From NCBI RefSeq assembly GCF_007004135.1, contig NZ_VJMG01000001.1, forward strand, positions 1 to 64,000: a DNA stretch of 64,000 nt. The letters are read 5' to 3'. Below the pieces are notes generated by a model. It was not told the origin of the DNA and did not search any database. It saw only the letters and a list, made by a program, of their open reading frames with translations. The translations under genes and the position numbers were made by a program. Shown here in pieces: positions 45,677 through 55,914 of this stretch. Numbering within the stretch: the first letter of the stretch is position 1; every line of letters starts with the position of its first letter. This DNA comes from Affinirhizobium straminoryzae. Lineage in GTDB: Bacteria > Pseudomonadota > Alphaproteobacteria > Rhizobiales > Rhizobiaceae.

Positions 45677-45716
45677 ATTGCAACCAAAGGAAGATTAATG
45701 ATTGGTTGCAATTTTT
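45677..45716 (+). terminator. Hairpin with T tract upstream of the 75-aa ORF
   Basis: ATTGCAACCAA (45677-45687) and TTGGTTGCAAT (45702-45712) form a perfect 11-bp stem with a 14-base loop, followed by TTTT on the plus strand. It lies between the divergent topA and 75-aa genes, where no upstream plus-strand gene needs a terminator. It could end a short leader or small RNA, or attenuate the downstream gene. Confidence 0.6.
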
Positions 45717-45795
45717 AATGGTGTGTGTAGATTTGCGAGCATGTCGCATATATTGCACGCATAGAGAGAATTTTTGGCGCATCGTGAGTGGAACA

Positions 45796-46023
45796 ATGAC
45801 TAACAGTCGCGGCAGAACAGGACGGAATGACAGTGACGAAACCATCGCCTACATCTGCCAGATGCTGGCCGAGTTGCGGGTTGTGGCCGATCGGCAGGGA
45901 GCGGAGATGCTCTGCTATCTGATCGAGATGGCCTATGTGGAAGCCAACGACCTGCAGTCCGGTCGTCGGCGCCGCTCAATCGACCATCGACAGGGAGACA
46001 AGTCCCCCGACATGCCGGTGTAG
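45796..46023 (+). CDS. Small conserved-looking protein, unknown function
   Basis: A 75-aa ORF between topA and dprA, starting [12 protein letters not shown]. Residues 16-55 form an amphipathic helical block ([20 protein letters not shown]) that ends in a Cys-Tyr-Leu-Ile stretch, resembling small rhizobial proteins found at this place. Its last 48 bases overlap the 3' end of dprA on the opposite strand. The role is unknown. Confidence 0.68.
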   Translation: MTNSRGRTGRNDSDETIAYICQMLAELRVVADRQGAEMLCYLIEMAYVEANDLQSGRRRRSIDHRQGDKSPDMPV

Positions 46024-47127
46024 GCGGCCGGCCAGATCGAGCTCTAGCAGCACCAGGTAGACCGTGGAGGCAGGCAGCCCGGTGTGGCGTATGATGTCGT
46101 CGATTTCGACGGGCGTCGGCCCCAGCGCGCCGGCGATGCGCTGCCGGTCGCTGTCGTCGGGCGGCATCATCTGGTCTGTCGATCGTTCGGCGCCGGGTTC
46201 GTCGATCACCCGGTTCGCCAGGAGTTCGAGCTGGCTGAGCGGCGCCAGCGCTTCCAGCACGTCGCCGGCGCTGGTCGTTACGGTCGCGCCCTGCTTCAGC
46301 AACCCGTTGGTGCCCTCGCAGCGCGGATCGAGCGGGGAGCCGGGTACGGCAAAGACCAGTCGGCCGAAATCACCGGCGAGGCGGGCTGTGATCAGTGAAC
46401 CGGAGCGTGCCGCTGCCTCCACCACGACCACGCCAAGCGAGATGCCGGCAATCAGCCGGTTGCGGCGGGGAAAGTCGCGGGCTCGCGGTTCCCAGCCAAA
46501 CGGCATTTCGCTGACTGACAGGCCATGACCACCGGTGATCTCGTCCAGCAGCGGCACGTTCTCTGGCGGATAGGGCTGGTCGAGCCCGCCCGCCAGCACG
46601 GCGATCGTCCCGGTTTCCAGGCTTGCCCGGTGGGCGGCGGTATCGATGCCGCGCGCAAGGCCCGAGGTGATGCTATAGCCAGCGCGGCCGCAATCGCGGG
46701 CCAGCATCGCCGCAAATTTGGCGCCGCTGATCGAGGCATTGCGCGAGCCGACGATGCCGACGGAGGGTGAGGCTGCCACGGAAGCATCGCCCTTCATGGC
46801 GAGGAGCGGCGGGGCGCCATCGATCTGGCGAAGGGCCGGCGGATAGTCCGGCTCGCCGATCCCGACGAGGCGGGCGCCGAAGCGACGAGCGCGCTCCAGT
46901 TCCCGCTCGGCCTCGTCCACGGAGGCGATGCGGATGCTGCGGGATGCGCCGCCGCGGCGCGAAAGCTCCGGCAGGGCCTGCAGGGCGGCCTCTGCCGAGC
47001 CGAAATGGTTTATGAGATCGCGAAAGGTCGAGGGGCCGACATTGTCGCTGCGGATCAGCCGCAGCCAGGCGATCCTCTGTTTGTCCGTCAGCGCAATTCC
47101 AGGTCGTCTTGCGCCGTCGGATGCCAT
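45976..47127 (-). CDS. dprA: DNA-processing protein DprA
   Basis: Loads RecA on incoming single-stranded DNA during transformation; widely conserved also in non-competent species. The 383-aa protein has an N-terminal helical domain, the Rossmann-like core ([49 protein letters not shown]) and a C-terminal winged helix ([21 protein letters not shown]). The frame is open to 47496 through plsY, but the methionine at 47127 begins the family match, 5 bases past the plsY stop. Confidence 0.93.
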   Translation of the reverse strand: MASDGARRPGIALTDKQRIAWLRLIRSDNVGPSTFRDLINHFGSAEAALQALPELSRRGGASRSIRIASVDEAERELERARRFGARLVGIGEPDYPPALRQIDGAPPLLAMKGDASVAASPSVGIVGSRNASISGAKFAAMLARDCGRAGYSITSGLARGIDTAAHRASLETGTIAVLAGGLDQPYPPENVPLLDEITGGHGLSVSEMPFGWEPRARDFPRRNRLIAGISLGVVVVEAAARSGSLITARLAGDFGRLVFAVPGSPLDPRCEGTNGLLKQGATVTTSAGDVLEALAPLSQLELLANRVIDEPGAERSTDQMMPPDDSDRQRIAGALGPTPVEIDDIIRHTGLPASTVYLVLLELDLAGRLHRHVGGLVSLSMVD

Positions 47128-47132
47128 GCCTA

Positions 47133-47750
47133 TTAGCCCTTCTGGCCGATCCTGCTTTCGGTACCGTTGATCAGCCGCTCGATGTTTGCCTTGTGCTTCC
47201 AGTAGGAGATCACGGTCATCACCGCCATGACGAGGGCGATCTTCTGTTCGCCTACTATCCACAATGCAACCGGAATGACAAGCGTTGCAACCAGAGCGGA
47301 CAGCGACGAGTAGCGGCTGAGCTTGGCGACTGTCAGCCAGACGAAGGCAAAGACCAGCACCATGGCCGGCGCCACGCCGAGCAGCGTGCCGATATAGGTT
47401 GCCACACCCTTGCCACCCTTGAAACCGAGCCAGACAGGAAAGAGGTGGCCGATGAAGGCCGCAAAGCCGCCGAGGATCGCCGCTTCCGGCCCCCACAGCG
47501 CGCCGGCCAGCAGGGCGCCGGCGGTGGCCTTGAAGGCATCGAGCAGCAGGGTTGCGGCGGCGAGTTTCTTGTTGCCGGTGCGCAGCACGTTGGTGGCGCC
47601 GATATTGCCGGAGCCGATCGAGCGGATATCGCCGAGGCCGGCTGCCTTGGTCAGCAGCAGGCCGAAGGGAATCGAGCCGAGCAGGTAGCCGAGGGCGAGC
47701 GCCAACAGTGCTGTCGAGAGCGAGATCTCCCAGGTGAAGAGGTCGGTCAT
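47133..47750 (-). CDS. plsY: Glycerol-3-phosphate acyltransferase PlsY
   Basis: Membrane acyltransferase making lysophosphatidic acid from acyl-phosphate, the first step of phospholipid synthesis with PlsX. The 205-aa product has five membrane helices and the catalytic loops [18 protein letters not shown] and [15 protein letters not shown] lies 8 bases before ATG 47750, preferred over a TTG at 47756. It starts 12 bases after the pyrC-like gene. Confidence 0.94.
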   Translation of the reverse strand: MTDLFTWEISLSTALLALALGYLLGSIPFGLLLTKAAGLGDIRSIGSGNIGATNVLRTGNKKLAAATLLLDAFKATAGALLAGALWGPEAAILGGFAAFIGHLFPVWLGFKGGKGVATYIGTLLGVAPAMVLVFAFVWLTVAKLSRYSSLSALVATLVIPVALWIVGEQKIALVMAVMTVISYWKHKANIERLINGTESRIGQKG

Positions 47751-47762
47751 GCGCAATTCTCC

Positions 47763-49055
47763 TCAGAGCGAATGGACGAGACGGCCGCCGACATAGGTCG
47801 CAACGGCGCGGCCGCTGAAACGGGCCTCGTCAAAGGGGGTGTTCTTCGAGCGCGAGACGATCTTCTCCTTCGACACCAGCCAGGGCTCGTCGAGATCGAT
47901 CAGCGCGATATCGGCGCGTGCGCCGGGCTTCAACGTGCCGGCGTCCAGGCCGAAGATTTGGGCCGGGCGGGTCGAGAGGGCATCGATCAGGCGCATCAGC
48001 GGCACGCGGTCGGCATGGTGGAGGCGAAGGGCCGCCGACAGCATGGTCTCGAGCCCGATCGCCCCATCGGCCGCATCGGCGAAGGGCAGGCGCTTGGTAT
48101 CGACATCCTGCGGGTCATGCGAGGAGACGATGATATCGATCGTGCCATCGGCCAGCGCATCGACCATGGCCTGGCGGTCGTCTTCGGTTCTGAGGGGGGG
48201 CGACAGCTTGAAGAAGGTACGGTATTCGCCGATGTCGTTCTCGTTGAGCGACAGGTGATTGATCGAGATCGCCGCTGTGGCCTTCGCGCCGCGGGCGCGC
48301 GCCGTGCGGATCGCCTCCGCCGATTCCGGCACGGAAATTTTTGCCGCATGGTAGCGCGCGCCGGTCAGGCCTGCGATGCGCAGGTCGCGCTCAAGCGGGA
48401 TCAGTTCCGCCTCGCGCGGCGCGCCGGAGAGGCCGAGCCAGCTGGCAAACAGGCCCTCGTTCATCACGCCGTTGACGGCAAGGTAGGGATCGCGGGCTTC
48501 CAGCGATACGACCGCACCGAATTCGCGGGCATAGGTCATGGCGCGGCGCAGCACCTGCGTGTCGGCAAGCGTGTGGCGGCCTTGCGTGAAGGCCACCGCA
48601 CCGGCCGCCTTCAGCATGCCGATCTCGGTCATTTCCTCGCCCTTCAGGCCCCGCGTCAGCGCCGCTGCCGGATGGACGTTGACCAGGGCCTTGTCGCGCG
48701 CCGTCTTCTTGACGAATTCGATCAGTGCGATGTCGTCCAATACAGGATCGGTGTCCGGCATCATGATAACGCTGGTGACGCCGCCGGCGGCCGCGGCGCG
48801 GCTGGCCGATTCGATGGTCTCGCGGTGTTCCGCGCCCGGTTCGCCGATGAAGACATGCGCATCGACGAGGCCGGGGGTGGCCACAAGGCCGCGGCAATCC
48901 CTCACCTCTGCACCCTCAGGCACACCCTGGTTGCGGGCCGCCGCGCCGGCCGCGAGGATCATGCCATCGGCGCCGACGATGATCGTGCCGGTTTCATCAA
49001 GACGGCGGGACGGGTCGATGATGCGGACATCGGTCAGGACAAGCGGCTTCCTCAT
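47763..49055 (-). CDS. pyrC: Dihydroorotase-like protein (PyrC/PyrX type, degraded active site)
   Basis: A 430-aa amidohydrolase-fold protein of the class I dihydroorotase family. However, the metal motif HxH is replaced: residues 66-71 read AHVFIG where active enzymes have HVHLR; the later HCED site reads LEARDP, and the usual DHAPH reads SHDPQ. In Pseudomonas a similar inactive homologue (PyrC', also called PyrX) is needed to assemble aspartate transcarbamoylase. The gene overlaps pyrB by four bases, which fits that structural role. A true dihydroorotase would then be encoded elsewhere. Confidence 0.88.
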   Translation of the reverse strand: MRKPLVLTDVRIIDPSRRLDETGTIIVGADGMILAAGAAARNQGVPEGAEVRDCRGLVATPGLVDAHVFIGEPGAEHRETIESASRAAAAGGVTSVIMMPDTDPVLDDIALIEFVKKTARDKALVNVHPAAALTRGLKGEEMTEIGMLKAAGAVAFTQGRHTLADTQVLRRAMTYAREFGAVVSLEARDPYLAVNGVMNEGLFASWLGLSGAPREAELIPLERDLRIAGLTGARYHAAKISVPESAEAIRTARARGAKATAAISINHLSLNENDIGEYRTFFKLSPPLRTEDDRQAMVDALADGTIDIIVSSHDPQDVDTKRLPFADAADGAIGLETMLSAALRLHHADRVPLMRLIDALSTRPAQIFGLDAGTLKPGARADIALIDLDEPWLVSKEKIVSRSKNTPFDEARFSGRAVATYVGGRLVHSL

Positions 49056-50008
49056 GCTCCCATTCCTTCGCTTCTCGGTCCCTGGTTCTGCGAGACGAGC
49101 AGGGCTTCCATCACCGCCATACGCACGGCAACCCCCATTTCCACCTGGCTTTCGATCACGCTCTGCGGGCCGTCGGCCACTTCCGAGGCGATTTCCACGC
49201 CGCGGTTCATCGGACCGGGATGCATGACGAGCGCATCCTCTTTGGCCGCCTTCAGCTTTTCGGCGTCGAGGCCGTAGAAGTGGAAGTATTCGCGCACAGA
49301 GGGCACGAAGGAGCCGGCCATGCGCTCGCGCTGCAGGCGCAGCATCATCACCACATCGGCGTCCTTCAGACCCTCTTCCATCGAGTGGAAGACTTCCACG
49401 CCCATCTGGGCGATACCCGACGGCAGAAGCGTGGAGGGCGCGACAACACGCACCCTGGCACCCATGGCGTTCAGAAGCAGGATGTTGGAGCGGGCGACGC
49501 GCGAATGCAGCACGTCACCGCAGATCGCGACGATGATGCGCGCCAGCTTGCCCTTGGCGCGGCGGATCGTCAGCGCATCGAGGAGCGCCTGTGTGGGATG
49601 CTCGTGCTGGCCATCGCCGGCATTGACGACCGAGCAGCCGACCTTTTGCGCGAGAAGCGCTGCCGCACCGGCCGATGAGTGGCGCACCACCAGAACGTCC
49701 GGCCGCATGGCATTCAGCGTCATGGCGGTGTCGATCAGCGTCTCGCCCTTCTTGACCGAAGAGTTTCCGACCGACATGTTCATCACATCGGCGCCAAGAC
49801 GCTTGCCCGCGAGTTCGAAAGAGGATTGCGTTCGGGTCGAGGCTTCGAAAAAGAGATTGATCTGGGTCAGTCCGCGCAGCGTCGAGGTTTTCTTTTCTCT
49901 TTGCCGGCTGATCTTGACCGCCTCGTCTGCCTTGTCGAGAAGGAAGGTTATGTCCTGCTCGGTCAGGCCCTTGATTCCGAGGAGATGGCGGTGGGGAAAG
50001 AAGACCAC
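49052..50008 (-). CDS. pyrB: Aspartate carbamoyltransferase catalytic subunit
   Basis: Condenses carbamoyl phosphate with aspartate, the committed step of pyrimidine synthesis. The 318-aa product has the carbamoyl-phosphate loop STRTQSSFE and [13 protein letters not shown] plus [14 protein letters not shown]. The start is a GTG at 50008, chosen because GGAGG lies 8 bases before it; longer frames to 50542 have no family match. The next gene overlaps its stop (ATGA). Confidence 0.95.
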   Translation of the reverse strand: MVFFPHRHLLGIKGLTEQDITFLLDKADEAVKISRQREKKTSTLRGLTQINLFFEASTRTQSSFELAGKRLGADVMNMSVGNSSVKKGETLIDTAMTLNAMRPDVLVVRHSSAGAAALLAQKVGCSVVNAGDGQHEHPTQALLDALTIRRAKGKLARIIVAICGDVLHSRVARSNILLLNAMGARVRVVAPSTLLPSGIAQMGVEVFHSMEEGLKDADVVMMLRLQRERMAGSFVPSVREYFHFYGLDAEKLKAAKEDALVMHPGPMNRGVEIASEVADGPQSVIESQVEMGVAVRMAVMEALLVSQNQGPRSEGMGA

Positions 50009-50131
50009 GAAATTGTCCTCCGCTGGTTTTCCGCGGTCTATAGAGACTGAGCGCGGGAGGGGCAAGCGGAGCAGAGGACCAGACGATCCGTTGCGCATGC
50101 AATTTCCCGAGAATTCGTTTAGAAGCACCCT

Positions 50132-51784
50132 ATGAATCAGATGACCCGGACCGAAGACACCCTTACCGAGCTGAACCAGCCAAGCCTCTGGTCCGGTATC
50201 AACGCCTACCGCACCGATCCGCTGATGGTGGATCTGACGGCGGGGCTGCACCGAGCTGTGCGCGAGGAATTCGACGCGCTCGGCCGTTACGTCACCTCGC
50301 CGGAGGCGCAGGAACTGGCGCGGATGGCGAACGAAAATCCGCCGAAGCTGAAGACGCATGGCCCGCGCGGCGAGCGGCAGGATCTGGTGGAATACCATCC
50401 CGCCTGGCATGCGCTGATGCGCCGCTCCATGTCGACCGGCCTCAATTCCTCGATCTGGGAAAATGCTGCCGAATCGCGCAACGCCCAGCACCGGGCGCGC
50501 GCCGCCCGCTTCTATCTCAGTGCCCAGCTGGAGTGCGGGCATCTCTGCCCGCTGACTATGACCAGCGCCTCGGTGGCGGCGATGATGGCATCACCGCGCG
50601 TTCACAAGGAATGGGCGCCGCGCGTTCTGTCGCGCAAATATGATTCGTCTAACCGTCCGGCGATGCAGAAGAGTGCGATCACCATCGGCATGGGCATGAC
50701 GGAGAAGCAGGGCGGCACGGATGTGCGGGCCAACCGCTCCACTGCCGAACGGGTGGGCGAGGGGGTCTATCGGCTGTCCGGCCACAAATGGTTCATGTCG
50801 GCGCCGATGAGCGATGCCTTCGTCATGCTGGCGCGCACCAATGAGGGGATCGGCTGCTTCCTCGTCCCGCGCCTGCTGGAGGATGGCACCGCCAACGGTC
50901 TGCAGTTCCAGCGGCTCAAGGACAAGCTCGGCAACCGCTCCAATGCCTCCGCCGAGGTGGAGTTCACCGATGCCTTCGGTTACCTGCTTGGCGAAGCGGG
51001 CGGCGGCATCCGCACCATTCTCGACATGGTGACGCTGACCAGGCTTGACTGCGCGCTGGCCTCTGCCGGCATCATGCGCGCCTCGCTGGCGGAGGCCGTG
51101 CATCATTGCCGCGGCCGCAGCGTGTTCGGCAAGAACCTCATCGACCAGCCGCTGATGACGCGCGTGCTGGCCGACATGGCGCTCGATGTCGCGGCCGCCA
51201 CCGCGCTCGCCTACCGCCTGGCGGAAGCCTTCGACAAGGCGGGCAGCAACCCGACCGATGCGGCCTATGCCCGCGTCATGACGCCGGTCATCAAATACTG
51301 GGTCTGCAAGATCGCGCCCTCTTTGATCTACGAGGCGATGGAATGCCTGGGCGGCAATGGCTATGTCGAGGAACGGCCGCTGGCGCGCCATTATCGCGAA
51401 GCGCCGGTCAATGCGATCTGGGAAGGCTCCGGCAACGTGATGGCGCTCGACGTGCTGCGCGTGATGGATCGCGGCCGCGATCTGTTCGATCTGGTGCTGG
51501 GCGGCATCGAGCGGGATCTCGGGCCGAGCGGACGCAAGACCACCGACGTGCTGCGCGCCGCCATGGCACTGGCGGAACGCGACGAGGGCGCGTCGCGCCT
51601 GCTGGTCGAGCAGCTTGCGCTGGCGGCCGGTGCCGCCGAACTGTTCCGGCTTGGGGCCGGCAAGATTGCCGATGCCTTCCTCGAGACGCGTCTCGCCGGC
51701 GGATGGCGCACCACCTATGGCATGCTCGATTCGCGCTTCGATGCCTCCTATATCGTCGATCTGCTCTATCCGGCAGCGACCTGA
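50132..51784 (+). CDS. aidB: Acyl-CoA dehydrogenase, AidB-like
   Basis: A 550-aa flavoprotein of the acyl-CoA dehydrogenase fold with the AidB-type long N-terminal and C-terminal regions. Landmarks: [32 protein letters not shown], the FAD-site [15 protein letters not shown], and [20 protein letters not shown] near the C-terminus. In E. coli AidB is part of the adaptive response to alkylation and binds DNA; substrate here is unknown. No LexA or Ada site was seen upstream. An ATG at 50141 is an alternative start. A terminator follows. Confidence 0.88.
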   Translation: MNQMTRTEDTLTELNQPSLWSGINAYRTDPLMVDLTAGLHRAVREEFDALGRYVTSPEAQELARMANENPPKLKTHGPRGERQDLVEYHPAWHALMRRSMSTGLNSSIWENAAESRNAQHRARAARFYLSAQLECGHLCPLTMTSASVAAMMASPRVHKEWAPRVLSRKYDSSNRPAMQKSAITIGMGMTEKQGGTDVRANRSTAERVGEGVYRLSGHKWFMSAPMSDAFVMLARTNEGIGCFLVPRLLEDGTANGLQFQRLKDKLGNRSNASAEVEFTDAFGYLLGEAGGGIRTILDMVTLTRLDCALASAGIMRASLAEAVHHCRGRSVFGKNLIDQPLMTRVLADMALDVAAATALAYRLAEAFDKAGSNPTDAAYARVMTPVIKYWVCKIAPSLIYEAMECLGGNGYVEERPLARHYREAPVNAIWEGSGNVMALDVLRVMDRGRDLFDLVLGGIERDLGPSGRKTTDVLRAAMALAERDEGASRLLVEQLALAAGAAELFRLGAGKIADAFLETRLAGGWRTTYGMLDSRFDASYIVDLLYPAAT

Positions 51785-51822
51785 GCCAGACATCGCCAAG
51801 CCCTGTTATCCCGGCCTTTTCA

Positions 51823-51851
51823 CCCCGCGATTAACCATATCGCGGGGTTTT
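51823..51851 (+). terminator. Intrinsic terminator of aidB
   Basis: CCCCGCGAT (51823-51831) and ATCGCGGGG (51839-51847) form a 9-bp stem with loop TAACCAT, followed by TTTT. It stands 39 bases after the aidB stop. Confidence 0.85.
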
Positions 51852-51884
51852 CGTTGCGCGTGCGGTCGTGACCCCTAATGTGCG

Positions 51885-51900
51885 TTAACGATTTCTTAAC
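51885..51900 (+). promoter_or_regulatory. CtrA-type site TTAA-N7-TTAAC
   Basis: TTAA (51885-51888), seven bases, TTAAC (51896-51900), the full consensus recognised by the cell-cycle regulator CtrA in alphaproteobacteria. It lies in front of two overlapping membrane-protein genes; the ATG at 51878 would put the site inside a gene, while the GTG at 51917 leaves it upstream. Confidence 0.6.
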
Positions 51901-51916
51901 CACGCATGAGGCGCCG

Positions 51917-52087
51917 GTGTCGGGATATAGCCCCAATAGTTTTGCGTTGCTCGTCGCGGCACTTGCGTTCTTTTCGGTGCTGGCGCTGAACATTGCCGTG
52001 CCGGCGCTGGTGCTGTCCGGCATGGCGTTGCTGCGATGGCTGCTTCTGCTCCTCGACCGCCGGCTGCCGCAAGGAGCGCCCGCATGA
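51917..52087 (+). CDS. Small membrane protein, unknown function
   Basis: With a GTG start at 51917 the product is 56 aa: a short polar head, one or two hydrophobic stretches (SFALLVAALAFFSVLALNIA and ALVLSGMALLRWLLLLL), and a basic end. An in-frame ATG at 51878 would add 13 residues but runs through the CtrA-like site. The last four bases overlap the next start (ATGA). If transcription starts some 30 bases past the CtrA site, a later start would be needed, so the coding status is not settled. Confidence 0.5.
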   Translation: MSGYSPNSFALLVAALAFFSVLALNIAVPALVLSGMALLRWLLLLLDRRLPQGAPA

Positions 52088-52410
52088 AATGGTTTCTGAT
52101 TCTGTGGGCCGGTCCCGTGGCGCTGCTCGGTCTGTGGTACGGCCTATCCTACTACGACATGAGCTTCGGCTTCTTCATGCTGACGCGCAAGACGCATGAT
52201 CTGGTGTTCCAGATCTACGGCAATATCCTCGGCATTCCGCCGCAGGACCTGCCGCCGATGGTGGCACGCGCGATCGCCTTCGACAGCCTGATCGTTCTTT
52301 CCATCGTGCTGTTTCGCAAGCGGCGCGCCATTGCCGGCTGGTGGCGGGCGCGTCAGGCCTCTGTGCCGCGGCTGGCAGCCAGCGACGAGAGCCTGTCCAG
52401 CGCGCCCTGA
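52084..52410 (+). CDS. DUF6105-type membrane protein
   Basis: A 108-aa protein with one N-terminal helix ([19 protein letters not shown]), then [24 protein letters not shown], and a second helix around residues 65-82. The text matches a rhizobial family of unknown function (DUF6105, from memory). AAGGAG precedes the ATG at 52084. Its 3' end overlaps the ruvX 3' end by 58 bases on the opposite strand. Confidence 0.8.
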   Translation: MKWFLILWAGPVALLGLWYGLSYYDMSFGFFMLTRKTHDLVFQIYGNILGIPPQDLPPMVARAIAFDSLIVLSIVLFRKRRAIAGWWRARQASVPRLAASDESLSSAP

Positions 52411-52841
52411 AGGATGAAGCTCGCGGCGGCCGAATCGATGCGCTCCTTGCGCTTGGCCCGCGATACGTCCATTTCCAGCAATGCCCGTTCGGCGGCCACC
52501 GTCGACAGCCGCTCATCCCAGAAGACGAAAGGGATCTGCGTCTTTTCCCCCATGCTGCGCACAAAGGCGCGCGTGGCCTGAACACGGGGGCCGGCGGAAC
52601 CATCCATATTCATCGGCAGCCCGATGACGAAGGCCGCGACCTTTTCTCTGTCGGCAAAGGCCAGCAACTGTTCGGCATCCTGGGTGAATTTTACCCGCTT
52701 GAGCACCGGGCGTGGCGAGGCGAAGCGACGACCGAGATCCGACATCGCAATGCCGATCGTCTTGGTGCCGAGGTCGAGGCCCGCAATGGCCTGGCCCGGT
52801 TGAAGCGTGGCCGCCAGTTCCTCGATCGTCAACGATGCCAT
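52353..52841 (-). CDS. ruvX: Holliday junction resolvase RuvX / pre-16S rRNA nuclease
   Basis: YqgF-family RNase H-fold nuclease, 162 aa. The start of the fold is [24 protein letters not shown] with catalytic Asp, then [17 protein letters not shown] and [14 protein letters not shown] with the other acids, and [14 protein letters not shown] at the end. In E. coli this protein matures 16S rRNA; Holliday junction resolution is an older assignment. Divergent from UPF0173. Confidence 0.93.
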   Translation of the reverse strand: MASLTIEELAATLQPGQAIAGLDLGTKTIGIAMSDLGRRFASPRPVLKRVKFTQDAEQLLAFADREKVAAFVIGLPMNMDGSAGPRVQATRAFVRSMGEKTQIPFVFWDERLSTVAAERALLEMDVSRAKRKERIDSAAASFILQGALDRLSSLAASRGTEA

Positions 52842-53037
52842 GCACGCTTCCTCTTGCCACTCTTCGTCTTCACGATAACTTCGATGTATCGGCCTGCCGC
52901 CGATATGCTAACCCATGCAGCAGGCTGAGATCCGCAGCCAGCGGTTCGGCGTAGAGCCGCAATGTCAGAGCAAACCGTCACCGCTCGGTCCAGCCGAGCC
53001 ATCACATCAATTTATCGAGGAAACAAGGAGATTTTCC

Positions 53038-53742
53038 ATGAAGATCACCTGGCTTGGCCACGCGGCCTTCCGGATTGAAACTGCCGGCGCCAAAATCCTG
53101 ATCGACCCCTTCCTGAGCTACAATCCGTCTTTTGCGGATCAGGATCGCAAGGCGGTGGCCGAAGGCATCACCCATATTCTCCTGACCCACGGCCATGGCG
53201 ATCATGTGGGCGACACCGTCGCGCTGGCCAACGAGACCGGCGCCGTGGTGCTTGCCAATGCCGATCTTGCCGCCTGGCTGGCTGCCAAGGGCGTCAAGAA
53301 GATCGAGATGGGCAATACCGGCGGCACGGTAAACCTCGGCGGCTTTACCGCCACCTTCACCCAGGCGCTGCATTCCTCCGCGCAGATCACCGAGGACGGT
53401 GTGTCCCATTCGCTCGGCAGTGCCAACGGCCTGATGCTGCATTTCGATGATGAGCCCTCGCTGCTGCATATGGGCGATACCGACATTTTTACCGATATGG
53501 GCCTGATCAACGAATTGCACCAGCCGGATATCGGGCTGGTGCCGATCGGCGACCGCTTCACCATGGGCGGTGCCGTGGCGGCCTTGGCCTGCCAGCGCTT
53601 CTTCGATTTCAAGCATGCCATCCCCTGCCACTATGGCACCTTCCCGATCATCGACCAGACCCCCGAGACCTTCGTGAAGGGAATGGACGGCCTGAAGACG
53701 CGGGTCGAGACGCCCAAGGTCGGAACGGTGCTCAGCTTCTGA
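53038..53742 (+). CDS. Metal-dependent hydrolase, UPF0173 family
   Basis: A 234-aa metallo-beta-lactamase-fold hydrolase. The zinc motif [10 protein letters not shown] lies near residue 50, the later ligands in GDTDIFTDM and [15 protein letters not shown] sits 7 bases before ATG 53038, so the longer frame from 52915 is dropped. Substrate unknown. A GC-rich hairpin follows the stop. Confidence 0.88.
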   Translation: MKITWLGHAAFRIETAGAKILIDPFLSYNPSFADQDRKAVAEGITHILLTHGHGDHVGDTVALANETGAVVLANADLAAWLAAKGVKKIEMGNTGGTVNLGGFTATFTQALHSSAQITEDGVSHSLGSANGLMLHFDDEPSLLHMGDTDIFTDMGLINELHQPDIGLVPIGDRFTMGGAVAALACQRFFDFKHAIPCHYGTFPIIDQTPETFVKGMDGLKTRVETPKVGTVLSF

Positions 53743-53755
53743 TCGTTCGCCTTAC

Positions 53756-53783
53756 GGCTGCGGCTCGCTCGCGAGCCGCAGCC
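53756..53783. terminator. GC-rich hairpin after the UPF0173 gene
   Basis: GGCTGCGGCTCGC (53756-53768) and GCGAGCCGCAGCC (53771-53783) pair over 13 bases with a 2-base centre. No T tract follows, so it is terminator-like only; it stands 13 bases past the stop. Confidence 0.5.
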
Positions 53784-53906
53784 CTGCCGCGCGGGCGATG
53801 CCGGCAGCTTCGGATCTAGGCAATCTTCGCCGGTTCCCCGCCACAAAAAAGTACGGTTGACTGCCATCAATCCACGGGACCTCCAGATGGTCGAAGGATT
53901 GTTGAT

Positions 53907-55772
53907 GTGCGCCGCTATGCCTCCCTTATCTTGCTGAGCGTGATCGTATCGACGCATGCCGCCGTCGCGGCGGAGTCTCCTCTTGATCCGTTTGCCTCCG
54001 ATGCCGAGATCGTTTTTCACGACGAGGTGGAGGTCAACGACGACGACACCGGTACCTTCACTGAAACCCTTGACCGGACCATACAGCGCACCGGGGACAT
54101 CGCCGGTGCCGGGCAGGTGTCCTATGTCTTTGATCCCGAGCATCAGACCTTCAAGCTTTTGCAGGGATGGGTCGACACGACGGATGGCGTGCGCCTGAAC
54201 GTGGCGCCAGAGAGCGTGATGGTGCGCCCCAGCCACGCTGCCAGTTCGGCACCGGGTTTTGTCTCGACGATGACGGCGACCATCGTGCTGCCGCAGATCA
54301 CCGTTGGTGCCAAGGTGCATCTGCGGGTAGAGCGAAAGACGGTCCGGGCTTTTGAGGCCACCGGCTTCAACACCAGCTTCTATCTGTCGCCGGTCCGCAC
54401 CGGCGATTTTTACGTGGCTGTGCACGTGTCGAAGGACAAGCCGCTGTCAATCGGCGCGCGCAACGGCTTTACGGTGGTTCGCGACGAGAGCCTGGAGGAC
54501 CGCCGCTTCATCGAGGCGGAGGCGCATCTGCGCAATGTCTCGCCGGAAGACCAGGAGGTGCACATGCCGCCGCTCGACGACATCGTGCCGCTGTTCACGC
54601 TGTCGACGCTCAAGGACTATGCGGATCTCGGCCGGCGTTATCACGCCCTCGCCGATGGCAAGGATGCGGTGACGCCGGAAATCCAGGCGCTGGCGGATCA
54701 GGTGGCGGGCAGCCAGACCGGACTCGCGGCCGCGCGTGCGCTTTACAACTGGGTCGGAGGCCATATCCGCTATCTCGCTGTCGATCTCAGCGACGAGGCC
54801 GGCTATATCCCGCATCCGGCATCCGCCGTGCTGGCAGCCGGATACGGCGACTGCAAGGATCAGGTGGTTCTGCTGCAGGCGCTGCTGAAGGCGAAGGGCA
54901 TTGCGTCCGAACCGGTAATCGTCAAGTGGTCGGAAGCCCAGCTGGACTGGCCGGCGCCGGAAACCGGTGCCTTCAACCACATGATCATCTACCTGCCGGA
55001 GTTCGATCTCTACGCCAACCCGACCGACACGTTCACGCCCTTCGGCGTGCTGGATTATGGCCTGGTTGGCAAGCCGGCCCTGCATGCGACGGCAACACCG
55101 GTGATGCGACGAATACCGTCGTTGAAGCCGCAGGACGCACAGTTCTCCACCACCGGGACGATTGCCATTGCCGAGGACGGGTCACTGTCTGGCACGGCGC
55201 GCGTGTCGATGACGCCCATGCTCGGTGTTTACCTGCGTCGCGAGCTGTCGACGGACAAGCAGCAGATTACTGTGATGAGGAACGCGGCCGCCCATCTGCC
55301 CCAGCCGGCGACTGGCAATCTTCAGGTGACGAAGCCGGATGATCTCGAAACTCCCTTCAGTTTTTCAATGACCTGGCGCGCGCCGCAGGCGGTGAAGCCT
55401 GCCGGTTTCGTTCTGCCCGCCATGCCGGATTTCTCGCCCAATCCCTCGCCGCAGAGCTATCTTGGCAGCAGCAAGCCGAGGCGTTTTGGCGCCTTTTTCG
55501 GTCCGAAGACGCTGAACTGGCGCCTGACGCTGACAGCGCCGGCAGGCCAAAACTTCACGACGGTGCCGGCCGACGTGCATGTCACGAATGAAACCGGAAG
55601 CTATGACGCGCATTACGAAAATGCCGGCGGCAGCCTCACCATCACCCGGACGCTGGTGCTGAAGCAGTGGGTAGTTCCGGCCGCAGGCTATGGTGCGGTG
55701 GAGGCGATCTTCCGCGCCATCGTGGCCGATCAGGGCGCCATCGTCAGCATTGCCAGGACGAATAAGACGTAA
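53907..55772 (+). CDS. DUF3857 and transglutaminase domain protein
   Basis: A 621-aa exported protein. A signal peptide occupies about residues 1-22 (ending AAVAA). A DUF3857 beta domain covers roughly 40-230, then a transglutaminase-like core with Cys316 in GYGDCKDQ, His358 in AFNHMII and the acidic LYANPTD segment; the rest is beta-rich. The catalytic set appears complete, so it may be a peptidase or amidase; the substrate is unknown. The GTG start has AAGGA 8 bases upstream. Confidence 0.85.
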   Translation: MRRYASLILLSVIVSTHAAVAAESPLDPFASDAEIVFHDEVEVNDDDTGTFTETLDRTIQRTGDIAGAGQVSYVFDPEHQTFKLLQGWVDTTDGVRLNVAPESVMVRPSHAASSAPGFVSTMTATIVLPQITVGAKVHLRVERKTVRAFEATGFNTSFYLSPVRTGDFYVAVHVSKDKPLSIGARNGFTVVRDESLEDRRFIEAEAHLRNVSPEDQEVHMPPLDDIVPLFTLSTLKDYADLGRRYHALADGKDAVTPEIQALADQVAGSQTGLAAARALYNWVGGHIRYLAVDLSDEAGYIPHPASAVLAAGYGDCKDQVVLLQALLKAKGIASEPVIVKWSEAQLDWPAPETGAFNHMIIYLPEFDLYANPTDTFTPFGVLDYGLVGKPALHATATPVMRRIPSLKPQDAQFSTTGTIAIAEDGSLSGTARVSMTPMLGVYLRRELSTDKQQITVMRNAAAHLPQPATGNLQVTKPDDLETPFSFSMTWRAPQAVKPAGFVLPAMPDFSPNPSPQSYLGSSKPRRFGAFFGPKTLNWRLTLTAPAGQNFTTVPADVHVTNETGSYDAHYENAGGSLTITRTLVLKQWVVPAAGYGAVEAIFRAIVADQGAIVSIARTNKT

Positions 55773-55914
55773 AGGTCGCATGCTGCGGCCAGCATGGGCG
55801 GCGTTGCAGGGAGCGGCGTCGTTCCGATAAGGCGCCATGTGCCTGCCAAACCCGTTGCGAAGCCGGGACGCGGCCATTATAGCGGGAGGGAAATCCCAAA
55901 GCCGGAGAGAGATC

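Noticed and set aside
50009-50131. SOS or Ada site in front of the aidB-like gene
   Set aside because: No GTTC-N7-GTTC match and no convincing Ada-type sequence in the 123-base spacer.
50009-50542. N-terminal extension of PyrB upstream of the GTG start
   Set aside because: The extra residues are antisense to the AidB-like gene; GGAGG and the family start support 50008.
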